This document shows positions 1 to 6,474 of a DNA stretch of 64,000 nt, piece by piece. The translations under genes and the position numbers were made by a program. Source of the DNA: JACPRL01 sp035573715 (GTDB lineage: Bacteria > Acidobacteriota > Terriglobia > Acidiferrales > 2-02-FULL-67-57); the NCBI GenBank assembly GCA_035573715.1, contig DATLZZ010000003.1:62001-126000 (forward strand), written 5' to 3'. The notes under the pieces are model-generated. The model made no database searches. It saw nothing but the letters and a program-made list of their open reading frames with translations, and had not been told where the DNA came from. Position 1 is the stretch's first letter. Each line of letters starts with the position of its first letter.

Positions 1-390
1 CGGCCCGCCGATGTCAATCTCTTCGATGAGTTCCTCTGCGGTCGCTTCAGCCCGCGCCGCGGCCTGCGCAAACGGGTAGAGGTTCACCACCACGAGGTCA
101 ATCGGCTGGATGCCGTGCTGCTTCAGTGCGGCCAGGTGCTCGGGGTCGTCGCGGCGCGCCAGAATGCCGCCGTGGATTTTCGGGTGCAGCGTTTTGACGC
201 GCCCGCCCAGCATTTCGGGGAAGCCGGTGGCGTCGCTGACGTCGCGCACCTGGAGGCCCGCCTCGCGCAACAGCTTCGCCGTTCCGCCGGTGGAGAGAAT
301 CTCGACGCCCAGCGCCGACAATGCCTGGCCGAGTTCCGCCACACCGCGCTTGTCCGACACGCTGATCAACGCCCTCTGCACACGCATCAT
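1..390 (-). CDS. purH: PurH, bifunctional AICAR transformylase / IMP cyclohydrolase, 5' part only
   Basis: This is the N-terminal 130 codons of PurH, which carries out the last two steps of de novo purine synthesis in the cytoplasm; the rest lies beyond base 1. The visible part is the MGS-like IMP cyclohydrolase domain: it begins MRVQRALISVSDKRG, then has ILSTGGTAKLLREAG, GGRVKTLHPKIHGGILARR and, at the window edge, EEIDIGGP, all standard PurH blocks. Two adjacent ATGs (390 and 387) are possible starts; I give the outer one. A second purine gene, purB, lies about 15 kb away, so there is no purine operon here. Identity is secure. Confidence 0.95.
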   Translation of the reverse strand, partial: MMRVQRALISVSDKRGVAELGQALSALGVEILSTGGTAKLLREAGLQVRDVSDATGFPEMLGGRVKTLHPKIHGGILARRDDPEHLAALKQHGIQPIDLVVVNLYPFAQAAARAEATAEELIEEIDIGGP

Positions 391-450
391 TGCCTTCTCC
401 TCTTTTCGACAAGCAATGGCTTCAGCGGCTAAAGCCGATTGGGATCAGAA

Positions 451-575
451 CCCGTTACGTACGGGCTGAAGCCCGTACCTTCCCAAGGCTAACAGCGATG
501 GCAGCCGATGGCTTGGGAAGGGCGGGTTTCAACCCTGCCGAAAAACGCTCCGAAAGAGGGCTTTAGCCCCTGAGG
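451..575. repeat. Intergenic palindromic repeat, family A, copy 1
   Basis: The 197-base gap between purH and the next gene is filled with stem-loops: GTACGGGCTGAAGCCCGTAC (460-479), a GGGAAGGGCGGGTTTCAACCCTGCCG block (about 515-540) and a GGGCTTTAGCCCC hairpin with TGAGG after it (about 558-575). The same ordered blocks recur at 3691-3757 and 6401-6471. In each case they lie at the 3' end of a minus-strand gene and point the same way. Confidence 0.75.
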
Positions 576-587
576 CTCGCTGGCTAG

Positions 588-1187
588 CTAGAGGCCCTTG
601 GCCTTCAGCTTCACCTGGCCGCCTTCGACCGAGATGCTGTACTCGACTTCCTTGCAGCCCATCTGCTGCCGCAGTTGTTCAGTCTTCTGCCGCACGAACT
701 TGTGGAACTGCTCGAAGTTGATGTCGCCCTTTTCTCCCGCCACTTTCTTGGCTTCGAGCATCGAGCGGTAGAGCTCCTGCACTTTTTCGCCTTCCTTCAC
801 CGGATCACTGAACGCCACCCGGGTTGCCGTCGTCCCGTGGATGCGCGCCTCGTGCCGCCGCTCGGCTTCCGCCAGCCGCTGCTGCTCGAGCTCCCGCGCC
901 ACTTTGCTGTAGCCGTAGGCGCTGCGGCCTTCCTCCACTTTCTTCGCGCGTTGCCGCCAGATTTCGCTGAACTTGGCGTACTTCGAGGCCAGGCTGTTGT
1001 AGCGGAAAATCTGGGCGTACTTGAGCTTCCCGCCCGCGTCCGCCCATTTCTTGATCGCTGTCTGCACGCGCCACTCGGTTTCGTTGGGCGGGCGCTTGCG
1101 GCCGCCGGCAAAGTAGGTTTCGTACTCGATTTGCAGTTGCCGGAGGTCTTTTTCGAGTTGGCTCAGCTCTTCGTCGGGCGTGGGCAC
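588..1187 (-). CDS. Conserved hypothetical protein, MXAN_5187 C-terminal-domain-like
   Basis: A 199-residue soluble protein with no signal peptide or membrane segment. It is highly charged and mostly helical. Residues 3-60 (ELSQLEKDLRQLQIEYETYF, then FAGGRKRPPNETEW) and the following IKKWADAGGKLKYAQIFRYN stretch resemble the C-terminal domain named after Myxococcus MXAN_5187, a family of unknown function. A second helical region (about 95-175) contains KGDINFEQFHKFVRQ. The gene diverges from selA across a 137-base gap, so both promoters should lie there. The stop codon is next to repeat copy 1. The family call comes from memory of the motif and could be wrong; the gene itself looks real from its codon use. 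Confidence 0.7.
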   Translation of the reverse strand: MPTPDEELSQLEKDLRQLQIEYETYFAGGRKRPPNETEWRVQTAIKKWADAGGKLKYAQIFRYNSLASKYAKFSEIWRQRAKKVEEGRSAYGYSKVARELEQQRLAEAERRHEARIHGTTATRVAFSDPVKEGEKVQELYRSMLEAKKVAGEKGDINFEQFHKFVRQKTEQLRQQMGCKEVEYSISVEGGQVKLKAKGL

Positions 1188-1324
1188 AGCCGGTTCTCCG
1201 CTTGCGCTGAAGCGTTACTCTAGTCCTGCCGCCCAGCAGCGTCAACCCTCGGAGCCAGGCGAAGCCGAGCGGAGACCTCGACGCCGTTGCACGATGCCGG
1301 CTGCACGTTGCACAATGGCTCGTC

Positions 1325-2746
1325 ATGCCTCGCAGAGCGCAGACCACGGGCGGGACGGCCACGGCGCTGCGGCGTCTGCCGTCGGTTGATGAGCTGCTGC
1401 AAAACGATCGCCTGCGCCGCCTCGCCGCCGAAATCGGCCGCGGCACCGTGGTGGAAGCCGCGCGACGGGCGCTGGAAAAACTCCGCGCCGAAATCCGCGC
1501 CGGCCTCGGCGAGCCCGCTCTGGCCGCGCATTTGGAGCACCTGCCGCAGGAAGTCGAAGGCGAAGCCCGCGAGCTGCTGGCGCTCTCGCTGCGTCCGGTG
1601 ATCAACGCCACCGGGGTGGTGCTCCACACCAACCTCGGGCGCGCGCCGCTGGGGGCCGAAGCCGCGCGGCGCGTCTTCGACGTCGCCACGCAGTACTCGA
1701 ATCTGGAATTCGATCTCGCCGCCGGGGCGCGCGGCCGGCGCGACCTGCACGCCGCGCGCTTTTTGAACAAGCTTCTGGGCGCCGAGGCCAGCATCGTCGT
1801 CAACAACAACGCCGCCGCGGTCTTTCTCGTGCTCAACACGCTGGCCGCCGGGGGCGAAGTCATCGTCTCGCGCGGCGAGTTGATTGAAATCGGGGAAAGC
1901 TTCCGCATCCCCGACATCCTGAGCAAAAGCGGCGCCGCGCTGCGCGAGGTCGGCACCACCAACCGCACCCGCATCGGCGACTACGCCCGCGCTCTCGGCG
2001 AGCGCACCCGGGCCCTGCTGCGCGTCCACCCCAGCAACTTCCGCGTGCTGGGCTTTACCGAGCGGCCCGCGCTGGATGAGCTCGTCGCCCTGGCGCGCAA
2101 GAAGCGCCTCCCGCTCATCGAAGATTTGGGAAGTGGTTTGCTGGTTGATTTGAGCCAGCATGGCTTGGGCGAGGAGCCGGTTGCCGCCGCCAGCCTGCGC
2201 GCCGGCGTGGATGTCATCACTTTCAGCGGCGACAAGCTGCTCGGCGGCCCGCAGGCCGGCATCATTGCCGGCAGAAAGAAGTACGTCGAAGCCTGCCGCA
2301 AGAACCCGTTCTTCCGCGCCCTGCGGCTCGACAAGATGACTTTCGCGGCGCTGGAGGCGACGCTGCGCAGCTACGCCCGCGGCGCCCTCGACGACATCCC
2401 GGCGCTGCGCTTGATCCGCCTTTCGGCCGGCCAGATTGGCGAGCGCACCGAAGCGCTGCGGACTCAGCTCATCGCCGACCTCGTGGGTCGCGCCGACCTG
2501 ACGATGATCCCCGGCGAATCGGTCGTCGGCGGCGGCTCGACGCCGGGCTACTCGCTGCCCACCTATCTGCTGGCGATTGCGCCCAAGGCCATCAGCGCCG
2601 CTGAACTCGCTGCGCGCCTGCGCCGGCACGACCCCCCGGTCGTCGTGCGCGTTGAAGCCGGGCGCGTCCTGTTCGACCTCCGCACCGTCTTCGAGGACCA
2701 GCAGGCCGCCCTCGCCCAGGCGCTGCGCGCCGCCCTCGCGCAATAA
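1325..2746 (+). CDS. selA: L-seryl-tRNA(Sec) selenium transferase
   Basis: SelA is a PLP enzyme that converts Ser-tRNA(Sec) to Sec-tRNA(Sec) with selenophosphate, working as a ring-shaped oligomer in the cytoplasm. The 473-residue length is normal. Seen: an N-terminal helical domain beginning LPSVDELLQND, then NATGVVLHTNLGRAPLG, EASIVVNNNAAAVFLVLNTL, EVGTTNRTRIGDYA, and the PLP-lysine motif TFSGDKLLGGPQAGII with Lys304. The C-terminal domain contains PPVVVRVEAGRVLFDLRTV. The start ATG is just upstream of the expected N-terminus. selB, selD and tRNA-Sec are not in this window, and the gene stands alone facing efp. Its presence implies that the organism makes selenoproteins, but I identified none here. 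Confidence 0.95.
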   Translation: MPRRAQTTGGTATALRRLPSVDELLQNDRLRRLAAEIGRGTVVEAARRALEKLRAEIRAGLGEPALAAHLEHLPQEVEGEARELLALSLRPVINATGVVLHTNLGRAPLGAEAARRVFDVATQYSNLEFDLAAGARGRRDLHAARFLNKLLGAEASIVVNNNAAAVFLVLNTLAAGGEVIVSRGELIEIGESFRIPDILSKSGAALREVGTTNRTRIGDYARALGERTRALLRVHPSNFRVLGFTERPALDELVALARKKRLPLIEDLGSGLLVDLSQHGLGEEPVAAASLRAGVDVITFSGDKLLGGPQAGIIAGRKKYVEACRKNPFFRALRLDKMTFAALEATLRSYARGALDDIPALRLIRLSAGQIGERTEALRTQLIADLVGRADLTMIPGESVVGGGSTPGYSLPTYLLAIAPKAISAAELAARLRRHDPPVVVRVEAGRVLFDLRTVFEDQQAALAQALRAALAQ

Positions 2747-2774
2747 CAGGCGAAAAAACGAAAAGCGAAGATCG

Positions 2775-2790
2775 AAAACCGGCCGGTTTT
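2775..2790. terminator. Symmetric palindrome between convergent selA and efp
   Basis: AAAACCGGCCGGTTTT is a perfect 16-base palindrome lying 29 bases after the selA stop and 9 bases after the efp stop. The symmetric A/T flanks suit a bidirectional intrinsic terminator, although the stem is short. Confidence 0.5.
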
Positions 2791-2798
2791 CCTGCTTG

Positions 2799-3365
2799 CT
2801 ACTTGGCGCGTTCCTGGTAGGTGCCGTCGGCGGGGTTGACGCGAATCACTTCGCCCTCGCTGATGAACGGCGGGACGAGCACGGTGATGCCGGTTTCGAG
2901 CCTGGCGGGCTTCATCACGTTGGTGGCCGAGGCCCCCTTGATGCCGGGCTCGGTCTGGACGACTTTCAGGTCGACCGTGGCGGGCAGCTCGATGCCGATG
3001 GGCTTGCCTTCGAAAAACTCAATCTTCAGTTGCAGGTTGGGGATGAGGTAGCCGACGGTGTCGCCGAGCTGCTCGCGCGTCAGGTGATACTGCTCGAAGG
3101 TCGTCGTGTCCATGAAGGTGTAGGTATCGCCTTCGGCGTAGAGGAACTCGACCTCCTTCTCGTCCAGAAAGGCGCGCTCCACCATGTCTTCCGAGCTGAA
3201 GCGGTGATCAATCATCGCCCCGCTCTCCAGGTCGCGCAGCTTGGCCTGGACGAACCCGCGCTTGTTCCCCGGGGTGCGGTGCTCGAGGTGGAAGACGGAA
3301 TAGAGCTTGCCGTCGTGCCGCACCACCATCCCCGGACGCATGCGTGTTGCTTGTACCGTATCCAT
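2799..3365 (-). CDS. efp: Translation elongation factor P
   Basis: EF-P binds ribosomes stalled at polyproline and stimulates peptide-bond formation. Seen: the KOW-like N-terminal domain, the OB domains (EFLYAEGDTYTFMDTTTFEQYHL) and the C-terminal signature GASATNVMKPARLETG. The ORF extends 14 codons further upstream, but ATG 3365 is the better start: it gives the usual 188 residues, and a near-consensus promoter whose -10 box covers 3407-3412 would leave the longer start outside the transcript. With this start the tip loop reads TPGNKRGF, so Asn34 sits where E. coli has the modified Lys34, followed by Lys35. Which modification enzyme, if any, acts on it cannot be told here. Confidence 0.96.
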   Translation of the reverse strand: MDTVQATRMRPGMVVRHDGKLYSVFHLEHRTPGNKRGFVQAKLRDLESGAMIDHRFSSEDMVERAFLDEKEVEFLYAEGDTYTFMDTTTFEQYHLTREQLGDTVGYLIPNLQLKIEFFEGKPIGIELPATVDLKVVQTEPGIKGASATNVMKPARLETGITVLVPPFISEGEVIRVNPADGTYQERAK

Positions 3366-3406
3366 TGGACTCTCGGTTTCAGTGATTCCCTGCGACGTGA
3401 AGCTCA

Positions 3407-3435
3407 ATTATAGCCGCGCCTCTCGGCCCCGTCAA
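3407..3435 (-). promoter_or_regulatory. Sigma70-type promoter of efp
   Basis: Read on the minus strand: TTGACG (3435-3430), a 17-base spacer, then TATAAT (3412-3407). Both boxes and the spacing are near consensus. Transcription would start near 3400, giving a leader of about 35 bases ahead of ATG 3365. Confidence 0.8.
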
Positions 3436-3443
3436 ACGACACT

Positions 3444-3479
3444 GGAACCACGAATGAACGCGGATGAACACGCACCTGA
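3444..3479. repeat. CACAGATGAACAC-type repeat, family C, copy 1
   Basis: GGAACCACGAATGAACGCGGATGAACACGCACC is a degenerate copy of a short unit (consensus near ACCACAGATGAACACAGAT) found again at 13409-13446, 13465-13495 (inverted), 14146-14175 and 14966-15000. It lies in the efp upstream region. Confidence 0.65.
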
Positions 3480-3521
3480 AACAGAGGGCTCAGGGGCCTC
3501 GGGTAGGACCTGCTTTTCACT

Positions 3522-3757
3522 GTTCGGGAAGGGCGGGGTTCGTTCTGGCTTCAGGGGCTGAAGCCCGATGCTGGTCGGGCAGGTCACGGCGGGGCTTCCC
3601 GCAGAAGGCGCGGGATCTTCGCTTCGAGAAGCCCCGCCCTTCCAACCCCCGTCCCTTCCCAGACAGGCGGAGTCACTTGATCGCAATCTGTTCGGGAAGG
3701 GCGGGGTTTCAACCCCGCCGTAGCGGGTCGGCCAGAGAAGGGGCTTTAGCCCCTGAG
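3522..3757. repeat. Intergenic palindromic repeat, family A, copy 2 with a partial copy
   Basis: A partial block TTCGGGAAGGGCGGGGTTCG (about 3522-3541) is followed by a full copy at 3691-3757: TTCGGGAAGGGCGGGG, TTTCAACCCCGCCG, then GGGGCTTTAGCCCCTGAGG. The full copy runs into the adjacent minus-strand gene and supplies its last codons and stop (TAA at 3748-3746). The rest of the 380-base interval upstream of efp, apart from the efp promoter and repeat C, shows no coding signal. Confidence 0.75.
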
Positions 3758-4465
3758 GTAATTCTTTATCTGGCGCAGGACGCGGCGGAACATCGCTGGC
3801 GTCAGGCGACCGGTCTGGGTGTTCTGCTGGCTGGGATGGTAGCTGTCAAACAGACGGACCGCAGCGGCGGAAGCCGCTGGGCTGAACGAAGAAGGGAAGT
3901 CGTAGCTTGCTCCGTGGGCAAACGGATAATTACCCAGACTGTCGATCTGTCCCGCATCCTTCAGCAGCCCGAGGAAAGTGCGATGCGCAATCTGTCCCAG
4001 CGCCAGGACCGCGCGCACCCGCCGCAGCAGTCGGAGCTCTTCTTCCAGATACGGCCGGCAATTCGCCTGCTCTGCGGGCGTGGGCTTGTTGGCCGGCGGG
4101 CAGCAGCGCAGGGCCGCGGTGACGAAGCAATTGCGCAGGCGAAGCCCGTCGTCGCGGCTGACGGAAGTCGGCTGGTTGGCGAAGCCCGCCTCGTAGAGCC
4201 GCGCATAGAGAAAATCCCCCGAGCGGTCGCCGGTAAACATCCGTCCGGTGCGGTTCGTGCCATGCGCCGCCGGCGCCAATCCCAGCACCAGCAGCTCGGC
4301 GCGCGGGTCCCCGAAACCCGGCGCCGGCTTGCCCCAGTAGTCCCACTCGCGGAAGGCGCGCCGCTTTTCCCGAGCTACTTTCTCCCGCCAGCGCACCAGG
4401 CGGGCGCACTTCCGGCACGCAATAATTCGTTGGTTCAGCACCACAAGCTCACTGCCGATTTGCAT
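3746..4465 (-). CDS. udgB: Type-5 uracil-DNA glycosylase (UDGb) with an iron-sulfur cluster
   Basis: Excises uracil, and in this family also hypoxanthine and other deaminated bases, from DNA to start base-excision repair. The 239 residues show the family-5 motifs: LGLAPAAHGTNRTGRMFTGD (motif A, with Ala rather than the catalytic Asp or Asn of other UDGs) and SYHPSQQNTQTGRLT (motif C). Cys17 and Cys20 (CRKC), with cysteines in RCCPP and QANC, are candidate 4Fe-4S ligands. Two oddities: the last codons and stop lie in repeat A, and the segment just before motif C (SFSPAASAAAV) is encoded by a second palindromic repeat at 3862-3888. Motif C is intact, so the enzyme is probably functional. Confidence 0.9.
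   Translation of the reverse strand: MQIGSELVVLNQRIIACRKCARLVRWREKVAREKRRAFREWDYWGKPAPGFGDPRAELLVLGLAPAAHGTNRTGRMFTGDRSGDFLYARLYEAGFANQPTSVSRDDGLRLRNCFVTAALRCCPPANKPTPAEQANCRPYLEEELRLLRRVRAVLALGQIAHRTFLGLLKDAGQIDSLGNYPFAHGASYDFPSSFSPAASAAAVRLFDSYHPSQQNTQTGRLTPAMFRRVLRQIKNYLRG
3862..3888. repeat. Palindromic repeat, family E, inside udgB
   Basis: CAGCGGCGGAAGCCGCTGGG then CTGAACG. A near-identical 27-base copy (two mismatches) lies at 45098-45124. This copy is in frame in udgB, between the HGASYDF segment and motif C. Confidence 0.65.
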
Positions 4466-4575
4466 TCTCTATCAGGGCCCCCAGGCTCCAGCCTCGGGGA
4501 TTCCCGGTGGCGGGAGCCACCGGGCTGCGGAGACAGGTTAACGCACGAATGCCAATTGAGTGTGCGGGAGGTGTC

Positions 4576-6306
4576 CTAATCGGAGCGAGTAGGAAGCGGT
4601 GGGTTTGTAACAATCTCGGCACCAGCTGGCAGATCAAAGTTCACCTTCCACACCCGAGTGCCCGCGGGCTCACCTTCGATCTTGAACGCCAAGTCGACAG
4701 TGTGAAGAACGGGGAATCTTTCTGGAATGCCAAGACAACCAAACACCCACCTTTCCAGACCTTCCCTCGCATACTTCTGGAGAAGCGGGTGCCCGCCTCT
4801 TGCAGTTGCGCGCCGAACGCGACCTGAAGGGTCGATCTCTACGTCTACTTGCACCTTTCCTTGTATGCGCGCTAGGCGTGCCAACGGTGGATATCCTAAA
4901 GGCGGCATGCTGACGACGCAAAGGCCGCTAATGGATGCAGTTCCTTCCACAGCCATTACCCGCTCGACGTCGTCCACCGTGCGGGGGAGGGAGCCGGAGA
5001 GGAGCACTGCGCCTTTCTCGGTCACCAGCACCATGTCTTCGATGCGGACGCCGAGGTTTTCTTCCGGGATGTAGATGCCGGGCTCGATGGTGACAATCAT
5101 CCCGGGCTCGAGCGGGCGGTTGGGGTCGCCGGCGTCGTGCACCTGCAAGCCGACGTGGTGGCCGAGCCCGTGAGTGAAATACTTGCCCAGCGGCTCGCCC
5201 TTCAAGTCTTTCCCGTGGGTGTTGATGTAGTCGTAGGCGATGCGGTAGAGCGAGTTCTCCCCGGTGCGCGCCATCGTCATCCCCGGCTTCACCGCGGCGA
5301 TGGCGGCGTTCTGCGCCCCGAGCACAATCTCGTAAATCTCCCGCTGGCGCGCAGTGAACTTGCCGCTGGTGGGGAGCGTGCGGGTGATGTCGGCGGGGTA
5401 GCCGGCGCACTCGGCCCCGACGTCAATCACCACCACTTCGCCGGCCTGCATCTGGCGGCGCGGGTCGGCGTGGTGCAGCACGGTGGAGTTCGGGCCCGAG
5501 CCCACAATCGGCGGGTAGGCGGGCCGCTCGCAGCCGGCGCGCTCGAAGGTGTAGGTCATCAGCGAGGCGATTTCGTACTCGTACATCCCCGGGCGCATGG
5601 CCCGCAGGGCTTCGCGGTGCGCCTCCAGCGTGCGCTCAATCGAGGTTCGCAGCAGCGCCTGCTCGCTTTCCGACTTCACCTGGCGCATCGCCCCAATGGT
5701 TCCGCGCACGTTCTGCACGCCGGTGTGCGGCAGCAATTCTTTCAGCCACGCCAGCCACCGCCCGGCGTGGGTGCGCGCCGGCTCGGCGCCCGGCGGCGGG
5801 AACAGCGCGTAAAACTCCGGAAAGAGCGTCGCGGCTTTTTCCAGGTCGCCGCGCAGCGCCGCGGTCGTTTTGACCTGCGCCACGCCGGTCTGCTCGGCTG
5901 CCTCAGGATCGTCCGGGCCGAGCCGCACGCCGTCCCAGTGTTCGCGGCGGCGGTCGCGCGGCGGCAGGTAGAGCGTCTCGCCCGCCAGCCCCGCGGCTTT
6001 GGCCGCCGGCGTCAGCGGCACCAGCAGGAGCGCCGCGCCTTCCTGGCGCACGCCGGTCAGGTAGTAGAAGTTTTCTTCCTGGCGGAAAGTGGTCTGGGGG
6101 CTCTTGCGCTCCGGGTCAGCCAGCCCGAAGTCTTCGGCGGCGTAGCCGAACAGCACCACGGGAGCGGCGAGCTGCTCGAGCAGGCGCGCGCGCCGTTGCG
6201 CGTACTCGCGCTGCGCCGCTTTCTCATCCGCGGAAGCCACCGGCGGCGCGAGCATGGCCGCCGCCAGGATTGCAACCAGCAGGATCAGTCCCGGGCTCTT
6301 CTTCAT
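4576..6306 (-). CDS. Secreted Xaa-Pro aminopeptidase-like M24 peptidase fused to a TonB C-terminal domain
   Basis: The ATG at 6306, preceded by an AGAGAG purine stretch, gives 576 residues that begin with a signal peptide (KKSPGLILLVAILAAAMLAPP). An aminopeptidase-P N-terminal domain follows (YYLTGVRQEGAALLLVPL). The pita-bread domain has all five metal ligands: Asp295 and Asp306 (VVVIDVGAECAGYPADITRT), His383 (HGLGHHVGL), Glu408 (TIEPGIYIP) and Glu423 (RIEDMVLV). The peptidase should end near residue 455. The remainder contains YPPLARLARIQGKVQVDVEI, GRVRRATARGG and WVF, a TonB C-terminal domain. That tail (about 4576-4935) uses rarer, A/T-richer codons than the peptidase. It is expected to be periplasmic. 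Peptidase identity is firm; the meaning of the fusion is unknown. Confidence 0.88.
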   Translation of the reverse strand: MKKSPGLILLVAILAAAMLAPPVASADEKAAQREYAQRRARLLEQLAAPVVLFGYAAEDFGLADPERKSPQTTFRQEENFYYLTGVRQEGAALLLVPLTPAAKAAGLAGETLYLPPRDRRREHWDGVRLGPDDPEAAEQTGVAQVKTTAALRGDLEKAATLFPEFYALFPPPGAEPARTHAGRWLAWLKELLPHTGVQNVRGTIGAMRQVKSESEQALLRTSIERTLEAHREALRAMRPGMYEYEIASLMTYTFERAGCERPAYPPIVGSGPNSTVLHHADPRRQMQAGEVVVIDVGAECAGYPADITRTLPTSGKFTARQREIYEIVLGAQNAAIAAVKPGMTMARTGENSLYRIAYDYINTHGKDLKGEPLGKYFTHGLGHHVGLQVHDAGDPNRPLEPGMIVTIEPGIYIPEENLGVRIEDMVLVTEKGAVLLSGSLPRTVDDVERVMAVEGTASISGLCVVSMPPLGYPPLARLARIQGKVQVDVEIDPSGRVRRATARGGHPLLQKYAREGLERWVFGCLGIPERFPVLHTVDLAFKIEGEPAGTRVWKVNFDLPAGAEIVTNPPLPTRSD

Positions 6307-6400
6307 GATTTCTCTCTTTCTCTGTGTCTGACGGTTCTGTGGCAAAACGCAGAGTCAACCACAACTGATTGGACGAAGCAAGCAGGCTTCCGTAGGCAGC

Positions 6401-6471
6401 TTGTTTGGGAAGGGCTAGGCTTGAACCCCGCCGTTGCCCGGGCTTTCCTCGGCGGGCTTCAGCCCCTCAGG
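6401..6471. repeat. Intergenic palindromic repeat, family A, copy 3
   Basis: TTTGGGAAGGGCTAGGCTTG, AACCCCGCCG, then GGCGGGCTTCAGCCCCTCAGG. It is the same block order as copies 1 and 2 and lies directly after the 3' end of the glycosyltransferase gene (stop at 6475). It is more degenerate than copy 2. Confidence 0.7.
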
Positions 6472-6474
6472 TCT

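Noticed and set aside
1220..2743. 507-codon minus-strand open frame
   Set aside because: Antisense to selA.
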